A stretch of DNA of 64,000 nt from an uncultured Paracoccaceae bacterium (GCA_951812615.1 CATOSU010000001.1:372001-436000), one strand, 5' to 3'; shown: positions 11,362 to 20,870, counted from the first letter of the stretch. Notes: a model not told the origin generated them from the sequence alone. Numbers and translations are program-made.

Positions 11362-14037
11362 TCACCGCTCCGTCAGTTTCAATTCAATCCGGCGGTTCTG
11401 GGCACGCGCCTCGGGCGTGTCCGCAGAATTCACCGGCTGATACTCCCCGAACCCGTTGGCCGACAACCGGGAGGGCGGGATTCCGAGGAAGTTCGTCAGA
11501 TAGCGCACCACGGACAGGGCCCGGGCCTGGCTGAGTTCCCAATTGTCAAAAAACTCGGCCGACCCCGAAATCGGAACGTTGTCGGTATGCCCGTCAACCC
11601 GGATGATCCAGTCGATCTCCTCGGGGATGTCCCGTGCGACCCGGCGCAATATCGTGGCCACCTTGGCGATCTCGATCTGACCTTCGAAGGACAGGTCGGC
11701 ACCGCCTGGCGGGAACAGAACTTCGGATGAAAACACAAATCGGTCGCCGACGATTTGTACGCCCTCCTGATCCCCCAGCACTTCGCGCAACCGGCCAAAG
11801 AAATCGGACTTGTATTTTTCCAGATCCTGCGCCTGTTCCTGCAGTTTCGCCTTTTCTTCAGCCAGCTTGCGGGCTTCTTCCTCGAGACGTACGCGCTCAG
11901 CCTCTTCCAGCTGACGGCGGCGACGCTCTTCGGACGCGACCCGCGCCAAGGCGGTGTTCAAATCGGAACCCAGCGTTTGCAGCTGCACCTGAGACTCGGC
12001 GTCCTTTTTCTTCGCCTCGTCGAGCAGACCCTGCAGTTCGTTCAATTGCACGCGAAGGGCCGCAACCTGCTGATTGAGCAGCGCGGTCTGCCGTTGTGCT
12101 TCCGCCGAAACCGCTTCTTCTTCCGACAAGGCGCTGTTGGCGGCCGCGAGCAAGGCGGCGCGCTGATCCGCAAGGCTCATCTGTTCCTGAGCCAGCTCTT
12201 CGGCCTCGGCCTGCGCGGTCAGCGCCGCCGCCAGCCGGGCCCGCAGCAATTCCTGATCGGTCGCTGCGGCCTGTGCCCGCTCCAGGGACTCCAGCGCCTT
12301 GAGCAAGCGCGCCTCAACATCGGCGCGATCTTCCTCGGTATTTGCGACCGCAGATCTCGCGACTTCCAGCTCGTCTTTCAGGCGCGAGATTTCCAGATCC
12401 AGCGCGGCCTTGATGGCCGCAGCCTCCGCGACGGATTGCGCAAGCTCTTCGCGCAGGGCGGCGAGGGCCGCGTCGCTGGCAACCTGCTGGTTGGCCAGTT
12501 GGGCCTGCAGGTCCTCCTCGGTCGCCGCCGCGGCTGAACGGGCATCGGCCAGCTCGCGTTCCAACGCCGCGATCGCCGCATCGGCCTCGGCTCGCGCCAT
12601 AGCCAACTCGACTTCCAACTGCTTGCGTATGCCTTCGTTCTCGGCCTGCAGGTGCGCCACCTCTTCCTCGAACTGCGACTGCGTATCGATCTTCTGAGCG
12701 CGTTCGCGGGCAAGCGCCGCCTCGAGCGCTGCGCGGGCCTCGGCGAACCGCAGCTCGGAGGCTGAAAGCTCTGACTTCAGATCCGTTTCGCGCTCCGCCG
12801 CCAGTTCCCGGACGCGGGCCAATTCAGCCTCCAGTGTTTCGCGGGTTTGTGCGGCCCGGACCTGTGCCGCTTCCAGTTCAGCGGTCAGGGCAGCGCGGGT
12901 TTCCGCCGCATCAGCACGAATACGGCTCAGCTCGGCCTCGAGCGCCTTCATCGTGCCGGCGTTTTCGGACTGGGTCGCTTCCATCTGCGCCAGAACACGG
13001 GTCAGCCGCTCGGCAAGCTCATCTCGCGCCTGTGCCTGTACCTGCGCCATTTCGATCCGGGCAAGCGCATCTGCCAGCTTGGCATCCAGATCCCTTTTCA
13101 CGGCTTCCGCAGCCGCCAGCAGCGTCAGCGTGTCTTCCGCTTCCTGCCGTTGTTTTTCCAGCGAAAGCGTCATCGCCGTCAGTTCCGCATCAGCGTCCTT
13201 CAGCCGGTTTCGCAGCGCTTCGGCTGCGGCGGCTTCGGCCAGACGCGCCGCTTCTTCGGCGCTGAGCTTGGATTCGAGCGAACCCACTTCGCGCGACAGC
13301 GCTTCGGCCCGGGCCTGTTCATTTTCGTTCTGCTGCTTGAGATCTTCGACCAGCGCTTCCAATGCTTCACGTCGGGCAGCGGCAAGCCGGGCCGCCTCTG
13401 CCTGAGCGTCAATCTCATCCCGGCTCTGGGCCAATGCCAGATTGAGCGCCTCCTGCTGCGTCAGGAGATCGGACTTATCGGCCCGCAACTCTGCCCGCTC
13501 GGCCTCCAGTTCGGCGCGCAACGCCTCCAGCGTGGCAATATTTTCCTCGGCGCGGGTTCTGTCTGCCAGCAACCCGGCCACCTGCGCTTCGAACCCGGTA
13601 ATCTGCTCCTGCGCATCGTTCAGCGCAGCGGCCTGTGCCAACGTTTCGGCCTGCAACGTATCCCGCTGTGCCGTCAGCGTGGCAATCAATGACGCCTGAC
13701 TGGCAAGATCTGCACTGGCCTGGTTCAGCTCGGCTTGCGCCGCGTCGAGCTGATCCTGCGTGGAGTTGAGCGTCGCGTTGAGCGCGCCCATCCGCGCTTC
13801 GAGCCGACTGGACTTGCGTTCCTCCAACCCCAGTGCCCGCGCCAATGCGCTGACCTCGGAGGACAATTCGTCAAGTTCGGATTCCTGCCCGGTGATGGTT
13901 TCCTGCAGCACGAACTGAACGACCATGAAAATGGTCAGGACGAACATCAGAACCAGCAGCAGACCGGTCATGGCATCGACGAAGCCGGGCCATATCGACG
14001 TTTGGAACTTCTGTCCGGACCGCCGGGCGAGCGCCAT
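11362..14037 (-). CDS. MotB/OmpA-type protein with very long coiled coil
   Basis: The protein is 891 residues. A single N-terminal membrane helix (about 20-45) reads FVDAMTGLLLVLMFVLTIF. The Asp just before the helix matches the place of the proton-carrying Asp of MotB. Residues about 48-740 are almost entirely heptad-like Ala/Glu/Leu/Arg helix. The last 140 residues are an OmpA-type peptidoglycan-binding domain (VDGHTDNVPI, NWELSQARALSVVRYL, NRRIEL). It follows the MotA/ExbB-like gene after 3 bp, so the two likely form one stator-like complex. MotB is about 300 residues, so this is three times longer. The function is unknown. Confidence 0.82.
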   Translation of the reverse strand: MALARRSGQKFQTSIWPGFVDAMTGLLLVLMFVLTIFMVVQFVLQETITGQESELDELSSEVSALARALGLEERKSSRLEARMGALNATLNSTQDQLDAAQAELNQASADLASQASLIATLTAQRDTLQAETLAQAAALNDAQEQITGFEAQVAGLLADRTRAEENIATLEALRAELEAERAELRADKSDLLTQQEALNLALAQSRDEIDAQAEAARLAAARREALEALVEDLKQQNENEQARAEALSREVGSLESKLSAEEAARLAEAAAAEALRNRLKDADAELTAMTLSLEKQRQEAEDTLTLLAAAEAVKRDLDAKLADALARIEMAQVQAQARDELAERLTRVLAQMEATQSENAGTMKALEAELSRIRADAAETRAALTAELEAAQVRAAQTRETLEAELARVRELAAERETDLKSELSASELRFAEARAALEAALARERAQKIDTQSQFEEEVAHLQAENEGIRKQLEVELAMARAEADAAIAALERELADARSAAAATEEDLQAQLANQQVASDAALAALREELAQSVAEAAAIKAALDLEISRLKDELEVARSAVANTEEDRADVEARLLKALESLERAQAAATDQELLRARLAAALTAQAEAEELAQEQMSLADQRAALLAAANSALSEEEAVSAEAQRQTALLNQQVAALRVQLNELQGLLDEAKKKDAESQVQLQTLGSDLNTALARVASEERRRRQLEEAERVRLEEEARKLAEEKAKLQEQAQDLEKYKSDFFGRLREVLGDQEGVQIVGDRFVFSSEVLFPPGGADLSFEGQIEIAKVATILRRVARDIPEEIDWIIRVDGHTDNVPISGSAEFFDNWELSQARALSVVRYLTNFLGIPPSRLSANGFGEYQPVNSADTPEARAQNRRIELKLTER

Positions 14038-14040
14038 GGC

Positions 14041-15255
14041 CTAGTCCTCGCCGTCCCGGGTTGCCGCCCGTGCGGCGCGCGCGGCGCGGACCGCTCGGGG
14101 ACCACCGCGGGGCCCGGAGGTCACTGCCTTGACCAAAATGTCGATGTCCTTGCGAAGCTCTGCCATGCTTTCCTGACGACCGGCGGATATCTCCTCGAGG
14201 ATCCGCAGCATCTGCACATCAATGGATCGCAACCGCATGCGGCTTTCAGCATCAATCCCCTCGCCCGGGCCTTGCGTCTGGAGCACTTCGAGCAGCTGTT
14301 CCTGCCCCATCGCGACCCTTTCCAATGCACCGGTGGTCGAATCTTCGCGGTCAATGCGTTCGTTCATTTCGACGATGGCATCGGCCAGCCTGCCCAATTT
14401 CTCATCGATTTCCGCCCGCCCGGCATCGGAATGGACGAACATTTCCTGCAGGGTCTGCATTTGCTCGGCCATATGGTCCAGCACGCCGGTAAACATCCCG
14501 CCGTCCGGGCTGCCCTCGTCGCTGGAGGCAAAGCCGACGCGGGTGATCGAGGAAAGCCATTCCTCCAATTCGCGGTAAAACCGGTTCTGACCATGGCTGA
14601 CCAACAGTTCCATCAAGCCCACGATCAACGAACCGGTCAGACCGATCAGCGAAGACGCAAAGGCAACACCCATACCACCCAACTGCGCTTCGAGCCCGGT
14701 CATCAGGCGATTGAAGACGGCAACACCTTCCTCACCCTCCTGCGGAGCGAGGCTTCGGATCGTGTCCACGACGGCGGGGACCGTGGTGGCAAGGCCATAG
14801 AAGGTTCCCAACAGTCCCAGAAAAATCAGCAGGTTGACGATGTATCTTGTGATTTCACGCTCTTCGTCGATGCGTGTGGCGACCGAGTCGAGGATCGATT
14901 GTGTTGAAGTAGACGTCAGATGTGACCGGGCTCCACGCGCCCGCAGAAGCGACGCCAAGGGCGCCAGCAATTGCGGGGGGCGATAGGCATCGCTGACCTC
15001 ACCACCGGCGAACCGTTCGATCCACCGCACTGAGCCGATGAGCTGAAACACCTGCCAGAAACAGGCGACAAGGCCGATCAGGAAAACCCCGGCAATAAAC
15101 CCGTTCAGATAGGGATTTGCCTCGAAAACTGGCCAGACCCGCGGTGCCGCAACAACGGCACCGAAACCGGACAGCCCGAGGACAACCAGCATCATCAATA
15201 TCTGGCGAACCGGCTGAGAGAAATGCGGCCTCGGCTCGCGGTCCGGCTGCGCCAT
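14041..15255 (-). CDS. MotA/TolQ/ExbB-family proton channel protein
   Basis: ATG at 15253-15255 is chosen because AGGAG lies 8 bases upstream; a GTG 18 bases earlier lacks such a site. The 404-residue protein has membrane segments near 18-40 (ILMMLVVLGLSGFGAVVAA), 50-72, 135-160 (LLIFLGLLGTFYGLATTVPA) and 195-220 (GVAFASSLIGLTGSLIVGLM). The last two match the MotA/TolQ/ExbB channel signature. A cytoplasmic helical region follows and ends in an Arg/Ala-rich tail. It is first in a two-gene operon with the OmpA-domain coiled-coil protein, which suggests an ion-driven motor anchored to peptidoglycan. Confidence 0.85.
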   Translation of the reverse strand: MAQPDREPRPHFSQPVRQILMMLVVLGLSGFGAVVAAPRVWPVFEANPYLNGFIAGVFLIGLVACFWQVFQLIGSVRWIERFAGGEVSDAYRPPQLLAPLASLLRARGARSHLTSTSTQSILDSVATRIDEEREITRYIVNLLIFLGLLGTFYGLATTVPAVVDTIRSLAPQEGEEGVAVFNRLMTGLEAQLGGMGVAFASSLIGLTGSLIVGLMELLVSHGQNRFYRELEEWLSSITRVGFASSDEGSPDGGMFTGVLDHMAEQMQTLQEMFVHSDAGRAEIDEKLGRLADAIVEMNERIDREDSTTGALERVAMGQEQLLEVLQTQGPGEGIDAESRMRLRSIDVQMLRILEEISAGRQESMAELRKDIDILVKAVTSGPRGGPRAVRAARAARAATRDGED

Positions 15256-15327
15256 GCGGTCAGCTCCTGACACTCTTGCTGCTCTTTTTCCACAGGATAC
15301 AGAAAAACCTGTAGCAGAGCCAATCCA

Positions 15328-15858
15328 TTATGCGACCAGTTCCTTTACACGCGTGGCAAGCCAGCACAAGTCGCTATCGCCTATGCCGATTTCGGTCAGA
15401 TGTGCGACGGTGTTGAACAGATAGTCAGCATTCGGTCCACGATCACCGGCCGCCTCGGCAATGACGCGGGCCTGTTGTTCAAGTTGCAGTCCACCACAAT
15501 AAAGCGCATGCGCCGGGTCGACAACATAGGTGATGGCATCAACGGTCGCGCCGTCGGACAAACGCAGTTTGACCTGATGTTCCTCATAGGCCGATGCGGT
15601 CAATTCGCGTTCCCGCAGATAGGCCAGCGTTTCGTCTTCCTGACCATCCGGCACCGCCAGCGCCATGCCTTCGCATCTGGCGGATGGCGCACGGTCCAGC
15701 CCGAGGACCAGACCGGGTGCCTCGGACGTTCCGCGGTAGTGAACGGACCACATGCAAAAGGACCGGGCGAACCCGTCCAGAGTGGCGATTTCGGCACGCG
15801 CCACGTCAAATCCGCTGTTCCAGATCAGCGATCCGTACCCGAAGACCCACATGCTCAT
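15328..15858 (-). CDS. chaC: Gamma-glutamylcyclotransferase, ChaC-like
   Basis: This 176-residue protein starts MSMWVFGYGSLIWNSGFD; YGSLIW is the substrate-binding signature of ChaC-type enzymes. FCMWSVHYRGTSEAPGLVLGL and the Glu-rich YLRERELTASAYEE, which holds the probable catalytic Glu, follow. ChaC enzymes break glutathione into 5-oxoproline and Cys-Gly in the cytoplasm. The gene is alone between the MotA-like gene and a divergent DUF2125 gene. Confidence 0.9.
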   Translation of the reverse strand: MSMWVFGYGSLIWNSGFDVARAEIATLDGFARSFCMWSVHYRGTSEAPGLVLGLDRAPSARCEGMALAVPDGQEDETLAYLRERELTASAYEEHQVKLRLSDGATVDAITYVVDPAHALYCGGLQLEQQARVIAEAAGDRGPNADYLFNTVAHLTEIGIGDSDLCWLATRVKELVA

Positions 15859-15921
15859 ATCGTCAGCCCTTGAAAGCCACGGCCTATAACCACAAAAGGA
15901 GCCAGTGGGAAAGGGGGCAGA

Positions 15922-16923
15922 ATGATCCGGCTATTGAAAATCCTTGTCGCGCTGGTGGTTCTGTGGTCCGCGTGGTGGCTGTTTGCCGGGTATGGAACCC
16001 GGGCGGCTGTATCCGGTTGGTTCGACGAACAACGCGCCCGCGGCTGGCAGGCAGAATATGCCGATATTGCAACACGCGGATACCCGATCCGGCATCAAAC
16101 CCGGTTGACACATCCGGTGCTGGCCGACCCGGCAACGGGGGTGGCATGGCGTGCAGATTGGCTGACACTGGAAAGCCCGGCCGCCCAGCCGGGAAAACAG
16201 GCATTGCGATTCCCGGAAACCGCTCAACGGATTTCCTATTTCGACCAGACCTTTGAACTGGTGGCATCGGACATGCGCGCAGGCCTGCACGTCAATCCCG
16301 CGGCCGCCTTTGAATTGTCGGATCTGGCGTTCCAGTCGGGCGCTTGGGCGATTGCAGACGGATCAGGCCCGCTGATGACAGGCGACAGCGCCGAATTATC
16401 CATGACCCAGCACAGCGAAGCCCGCGATACGTACGATATTCGCGGAGATGTCCCCAGGCTCACCCTGGCACAGAACGCGCGCGGCGCGGTACAGGCGTCG
16501 ACGCTGCCGGATCAGATCGAAACCCTGACACTGAAGATGACCGTGCAGTTTGCCCGCCCGTGGGACATGTCCGCGATTACCGAAAACAGGCCGCAACCGC
16601 GGATGATCACGCTGGACCTTGCAGAATTGCGGTGGGGAAAGCTGCAACTGTTGTCTGCAGGACGGCTGGAGATCGACGGCGGCGGCGTACCGACCGGCAC
16701 CCTGACCGTCAAGGCCGAAAACTGGCGCGAGATGCTGGCGATTGCCACTCAAACGGGTGCTTTGCCGGCAGAGCTTGCCGGGGCCGCGGAAAACACTCTG
16801 AAGGCTCTGTCGCGGCTGGGTGGAAACCCAAATGCGCTGGACGTCAAACTGACATTCAAGAAGGGCCGGGTCTATTCCGGCATCCTCCCTCTGGGACCAT
16901 CGCCCCGGATTATTCTAAGGTGA
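15922..16923 (+). CDS. DUF2125 domain-containing membrane-anchored protein
   Basis: This 333-residue protein has an N-terminal membrane segment or uncleaved signal (LLKILVALVVLWSAWWLFAGY). The body, WFDEQRARGWQAEYADIATRGYPIRHQTRLTHPVLAD onward, matches the DUF2125 family of alphaproteobacteria. Most of it should lie in the periplasm. AAAGGGGG before the ATG is a good ribosome binding site. The function of the family is unknown. It meets the next gene tail to tail with 3 bp between. Confidence 0.85.
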   Translation: MIRLLKILVALVVLWSAWWLFAGYGTRAAVSGWFDEQRARGWQAEYADIATRGYPIRHQTRLTHPVLADPATGVAWRADWLTLESPAAQPGKQALRFPETAQRISYFDQTFELVASDMRAGLHVNPAAAFELSDLAFQSGAWAIADGSGPLMTGDSAELSMTQHSEARDTYDIRGDVPRLTLAQNARGAVQASTLPDQIETLTLKMTVQFARPWDMSAITENRPQPRMITLDLAELRWGKLQLLSAGRLEIDGGGVPTGTLTVKAENWREMLAIATQTGALPAELAGAAENTLKALSRLGGNPNALDVKLTFKKGRVYSGILPLGPSPRIILR

Positions 16924-16926
16924 TCT

Positions 16927-17892
16927 TCACCGCGACAGGCAGGTCTCCAGTGTCTTGCCCGGTGCGAGCAAGAACATTTCGTAGTCTTCATAGTAGATCA
17001 CTGTATCCGCCAATGGCAGGTTTTGCGGACGGGTTTCATCGCCCCCCCACAGATCCGTCAATACCGGCCCGAATATGTGCCAGTCCGGGGCACGTCGATA
17101 AATAAGGCCGGTCTTGCCGGCGTGGTCCAGGATGCTGCCTTGATCATCCAGCAAATAGGCATCCATCCAGCCATCGGCATTGGGTTTGTCCCCGGTGAAG
17201 GAATTCAGCCCAACATCCATGATGACCCGGTACCAGACCCCCGGCTCAAGCGGTGTCTTCATCGGTGTGCCATCACCCTTCAGCGTCCGCTTGCGGGCCT
17301 TGTTGTCCTCGGCCGTCGGGTTTTTGACTGTGCCGCCCCGGTTCAGATGGTAGGAATAGATCCGCAACCCATGTGTAAACGGCGGTTTCCTGTCATCCCG
17401 GTCCAGACGCGTACGGGTCAACCGCACCGTGAACCCGGTCTGTTCGTCCGGCGGACATAGCCCAGCGCCGCAGAAATTCGCGCCCGGATCGCCCCCCCAG
17501 ATGCCCAGCGGCATCTTGGCATTCGAATAGTTGAACCCGCTATCGTCTGGCACGAAAATGCTGGTTTCAATCCGCGCCACCACGGGAGCCCGTTCCTTTG
17601 CGATCTTCAATTTGTCCTTGTGCCGCAGAAGCGACCCCGGAAGGCCCTTGCGCGCGATGGTAACCAATGCATCCCCATCGGCGGTGGGCGCGTTGTCCTT
17701 ATAGCCCAACCGGTCAAAACTGCTTTTCTGCTTCCACTTCAGATCATGTGCGAGCGTGTCCGAATCGGGCGCCCAGACCGACACGAGGCATTTATCATTC
17801 AGGTAGGTTTCGGTTGGAACAATCTCGCCGGATCCGAGTGTCGGGAGGAAAGACAATGCGGCTGCAAACAAGAATGCTGATCTGATCATCAA
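16927..17892 (-). CDS. Secreted polysaccharide lyase family 14-like protein
   Basis: This 321-residue protein has a signal peptide (MMIRSAFLFAAALSFLPTLGSG). The order of segments fits the jelly-roll of PL14-type polyuronate lyases: NAKMPLGIWGGD near 125, TGFTVRLTRTR, GLRIYSYHLN, EPGVWYRVIMDVGLNSF near 220, DGWMDAYLLDDQGS, then IFGPVLTDLWGGD and a closing IYYEDYEMFL. Known PL14 enzymes cleave alginate or glucuronan. I infer the family from pattern only, and a non-catalytic lectin-like role is possible. It stands alone; the uronate genes of this window are 30 kb away. Confidence 0.55.
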   Translation of the reverse strand: MMIRSAFLFAAALSFLPTLGSGEIVPTETYLNDKCLVSVWAPDSDTLAHDLKWKQKSSFDRLGYKDNAPTADGDALVTIARKGLPGSLLRHKDKLKIAKERAPVVARIETSIFVPDDSGFNYSNAKMPLGIWGGDPGANFCGAGLCPPDEQTGFTVRLTRTRLDRDDRKPPFTHGLRIYSYHLNRGGTVKNPTAEDNKARKRTLKGDGTPMKTPLEPGVWYRVIMDVGLNSFTGDKPNADGWMDAYLLDDQGSILDHAGKTGLIYRRAPDWHIFGPVLTDLWGGDETRPQNLPLADTVIYYEDYEMFLLAPGKTLETCLSR

Positions 17893-18007
17893 AGACTCCG
17901 GTCCGGTCTGCTTCAGCCGGAAAATGCGCTACCTCAAATCTATTTCGCGCCGCGGTTAAGACAATGACATCTTCCGGATTCAGTCGGCCGGCCAAGTTCA
18001 GGCCAGC

Positions 18008-18871
18008 TTACTTGCAGTACGGACCTGACCGGTGCTTCGCTACGTCAAAGTGAAAATGGTCCTGATGGTATTTGTCCGCAGCAGGCCCCAGCGTCGTTCC
18101 GAAGGGGCCGCAGGCCTTTTTGTAAGCCTTGCGGATCGGCTTCTTGGCAGTACCGCGCCACCAGCTTTCCTGAACCGTGTACACCTTGCCGTTTTTCATC
18201 GTGAAGCCGGAAATGTCGATGGCATTGCCCTTTGCGTGTTCAGACAGCTTGGCGCCCCGTTGGCTGTTCCGGGTGCGGCAGGCGTAAGATGCCGCCACTT
18301 TCAATTCGACGACCTTGCCCTTCCGCTTGAAAGCAGGAACCAGTCCATCATCAACCCATGACTTGAGCGCCTTGGCCGTGCTGCAATTGATCACAGCCGG
18401 CTGACTGAGCGTTATGCCCGAGACTGACGTCAGCCTGATCGCATCGCGCACGCCGCAGGATCCCGACCCGGAGACTTTCCCGATGTTCTCTCCCTGCAGG
18501 TCGATATCCCCACAAACCGAACTGCGGCGCAGCTTTCGCTTGGCGAACAAACCACCGCTCTTCGTATTTTTCTTCGATTTGGGTGCCGCCGCCGCCGCTG
18601 CAGCCGCGGCGGTGGCGGTGGCGGCCGTCGCCGGGGCAGGCTTCGGTGCGGTGGATGCGCCGCCCGCACCGGCCGCGGGGCGACGGACGGGCCGCAAACT
18701 GTCGCTCGGAGCATTTGCCGTTGAGGAGGCCGCCGCCGGGGCGGTGGTTGCTGATGCAACGGTCCCTTCGCGAGGCACCGGGCGCAACGAGTGCGACGGG
18801 GCCTGTGCCATGGCCAGCGAAGCCGAGACCGCGACCGTAAGCAACAAGAGCGTCTGCGCCGGACGTATCAT
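18008..18871 (-). CDS. Extensin-like C-terminal domain protein, secreted
   Basis: This 287-residue protein has a signal peptide (IRPAQTLLLLTVAVSASLAMAQA). A low-complexity Ala/Pro/Thr-rich stretch from about 30 to 105 carries two SLRPV-R units. The extensin-like domain (about 115-287) shows CGDIDLQGENIGKV, GSCGVRDAIRLTSV, SYACRTRNSQRGAKLSEHAKGNAIDISGF and KYHQDHFHFDVAKH. The His and Asp residues of the last two resemble a zinc site of LAS-type peptidases. The role is probably cell-wall related. Its start overlaps the end of the prephenate dehydrogenase gene by 4 bp. Confidence 0.88.
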   Translation of the reverse strand: MIRPAQTLLLLTVAVSASLAMAQAPSHSLRPVPREGTVASATTAPAAASSTANAPSDSLRPVRRPAAGAGGASTAPKPAPATAATATAAAAAAAAAPKSKKNTKSGGLFAKRKLRRSSVCGDIDLQGENIGKVSGSGSCGVRDAIRLTSVSGITLSQPAVINCSTAKALKSWVDDGLVPAFKRKGKVVELKVAASYACRTRNSQRGAKLSEHAKGNAIDISGFTMKNGKVYTVQESWWRGTAKKPIRKAYKKACGPFGTTLGPAADKYHQDHFHFDVAKHRSGPYCK

Positions 18872-19788
18872 TTCGTCACCGTGGTCCGCCCGAAATCAGG
18901 TGCGTCGATGTCCTGACCGGCCTCAATAATGCCACGGCGGATGGCGCGGGTCCGCGTGAAATAGTCATGCAGATGCTGCCCGTCGCCGGTGCGGATGGCC
19001 CGCTGCAGGGCAAACAGTTCCTCGGTGAAACGGCCGAGGATTTCCAGTGTTGCGTCCTTGTTGGTCAGGAACACGTCCCGCCACATTGTAGGATCACTGG
19101 CAGCGATGCGCGTGAAGTCGCGGAAGCCGGCAGCAGAGTATTTGATCACTTCGCTGTCAGTCACCCGCCGCAGGTCGTCAGCGACACCGACCATCGTATA
19201 GGCAATCAGGTGCGGCGCATGGCTGGTTACGGCAAGGACCAGATCGTGGTGATCTGCGTCCATCTCGTCCACGTTGCTGCCCAGCCCTTCCCACAAGGCC
19301 CGGACGCGCGCGACGACCTGGTCAGGAGTGTTTTCCAGCGGAATCAGAAGACACCAGCGGTTGTCGAACAGCTCCGCAAACCCGCTTTCGGGGCCGGAGT
19401 GCTCGGTCCCGGCAAGCGGGTGGGCCGGAACGAAATGGCACCCGTCCGGTAAATGCGGCTGCACCGCCGAGATGACATGGCGCTTGACGGACCCAACGTC
19501 GGTCACCGTTGCCCCGGGCGCGAGATGATCTGCGATGTCCCGTATGACCGGCTCCATTGCGCCCACCGGAACCGCCAGAACAATCAGATCGGCACCGGCC
19601 ACCGCCTCTGCGGCCGTGTCGAACACATGATCGCAAAGACCGATCCGGCGCGCGGTTTCGCGCGTTTCCGCGGATCGCGCATAACCTGTGACCTCACGGG
19701 CAAGCCCGCTTCGGCGGATACCCCAAAACATGGACGAAGCGATCAGACCAAGGCCGATCAGCGCAACACGCTCGTAAACCGGCGTCAT
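18868..19788 (-). CDS. Prephenate/arogenate dehydrogenase family protein
   Basis: This 306-residue protein starts VYERVALIGLGLIASSMFWGIRRSG, the Rossmann GxGxxxS loop of TyrA-type enzymes. AVPVGAMEPVIRDIADHL, TDVGSVKRHVISAV and the substrate-site motif HPLAGTEHSGPESGF follow, so the enzyme is complete. It makes the 4-hydroxyphenylpyruvate or arogenate-derived precursor of tyrosine. It overlaps hisC by 4 bp, so the aminotransferase, this enzyme and the extensin-like gene form one minus-strand operon. Confidence 0.93.
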   Translation of the reverse strand: MTPVYERVALIGLGLIASSMFWGIRRSGLAREVTGYARSAETRETARRIGLCDHVFDTAAEAVAGADLIVLAVPVGAMEPVIRDIADHLAPGATVTDVGSVKRHVISAVQPHLPDGCHFVPAHPLAGTEHSGPESGFAELFDNRWCLLIPLENTPDQVVARVRALWEGLGSNVDEMDADHHDLVLAVTSHAPHLIAYTMVGVADDLRRVTDSEVIKYSAAGFRDFTRIAASDPTMWRDVFLTNKDATLEILGRFTEELFALQRAIRTGDGQHLHDYFTRTRAIRRGIIEAGQDIDAPDFGRTTVTK

Positions 19789-20870
19789 CGGCTCTCCTCC
19801 CGCCAGCGGGTCAGCGCGGCAATCACCCGCCCGGTTTGATCAACATCGCCTACCGTGATGCGCAACCCCTCGGGAAACCCGTACCCGCCAACGCGCCGCA
19901 CGATGATCCCATCCGATTGCAGCGCGGCATCTGCGGCGGTGGCCTCGGCCTCGTTCGAAAGACGGGCAAGAACAAAGTTGCCCTGGCTGTCGTCGCAACC
20001 AATGCCCAGTTGGCGCAACGCCCCGGTCAGGCGGGCTCTTTGCTGCCTGTTGAGGTCGGCGCAACTGGAAACCCAGCTCCGGTCCCGCACTGCCGCCTGA
20101 CCAGCGGCCATTTGCAATTGTGACAGGTTGAACGGCTGACGTATGCGGGTCAGAACCCCGATCATCTCCGCCGCGCCGTAGCCCCAGCCGATGCGCAGGC
20201 CACCAAGCCCGTAAATCTTGGAAAAAGTGCGCGTCATCAAAACGTTGTGCCGATCAGTCGCCAGCGACGCCCCGCCGTCGTAGTCATCTGCAAACTCGGT
20301 ATAGGCACCGTCCAGCACCAACACCACATTGTCGGGCAGACCATCCGCGAGCGCGGTCAGGGCCGCAGGTTCCACCATCGTTCCGGTCGGGTTGCCGGGG
20401 TTGGCAATCAGAACAACGCGGGTCCGGTCTGTAACGCCGGCAAGGATGGCTTCGACATCCACAACCCTGTCCGCTTCACGAACGCAGACAGGCGTTGCGC
20501 CTGCCATTCGGGCAAGGATCGGGTACATTGAGAACCCATGCTCGGTATACAGAATCTCATCCCCCGGCCCGGCATAGGCCTGGGTGACGAATTGCAGAAC
20601 CTCGTCGCTGCCGACACCGCAGATGATCCGATCCGGGTCGAGCCCATGCACTTCGCCGATGGCGGCCCGTAAACCGGCGTGATCCGTCGACGGATAGCGG
20701 TGGACAGCCCCCGCGTTTTCCCGAATAGCTCCGACAGCCGCCGGACTTGGCCCCAGCGGGTTTTCGTTCGAGCTGAGCTTGAGCACCTGCGCGATGCCAT
20801 CCACATGCGACTTGCCGCCCTGATAGAGCGCGATATCCATGATCCCTGGCTGCGGAACGAGCTGCGTCAT
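19785..20870 (-). CDS. hisC: Histidinol-phosphate aminotransferase
   Basis: Starting at ATG 20868-20870 gives MTQLVPQPGIMDIALYQGGKSHV, the family N-terminus; the 29 codons open upstream are not conserved. The protein is 361 residues. SSNENPLGPSPAA, GVGSDEVLQFVTQAYAGPGDE, ANPGNPTG and the PLP-lysine motif TRTFSKIYGLGGLRIGWGYG are all visible. It transfers the amino group from glutamate to imidazole-acetol phosphate and, next to a TyrA-type gene, may also serve aromatic amino acids. It is the first gene of a three-gene operon. Confidence 0.95.
   Translation of the reverse strand: MTQLVPQPGIMDIALYQGGKSHVDGIAQVLKLSSNENPLGPSPAAVGAIRENAGAVHRYPSTDHAGLRAAIGEVHGLDPDRIICGVGSDEVLQFVTQAYAGPGDEILYTEHGFSMYPILARMAGATPVCVREADRVVDVEAILAGVTDRTRVVLIANPGNPTGTMVEPAALTALADGLPDNVVLVLDGAYTEFADDYDGGASLATDRHNVLMTRTFSKIYGLGGLRIGWGYGAAEMIGVLTRIRQPFNLSQLQMAAGQAAVRDRSWVSSCADLNRQQRARLTGALRQLGIGCDDSQGNFVLARLSNEAEATAADAALQSDGIIVRRVGGYGFPEGLRITVGDVDQTGRVIAALTRWREESR

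Noticed and set aside
11362-15255. Zorya-type anti-phage defence (ZorA/ZorB)
   Set aside because: The pair resembles ZorA/ZorB in general design, but no ZorC, ZorD or ZorE gene is adjacent and the neighbours are housekeeping. A chromosomal envelope role is more likely.
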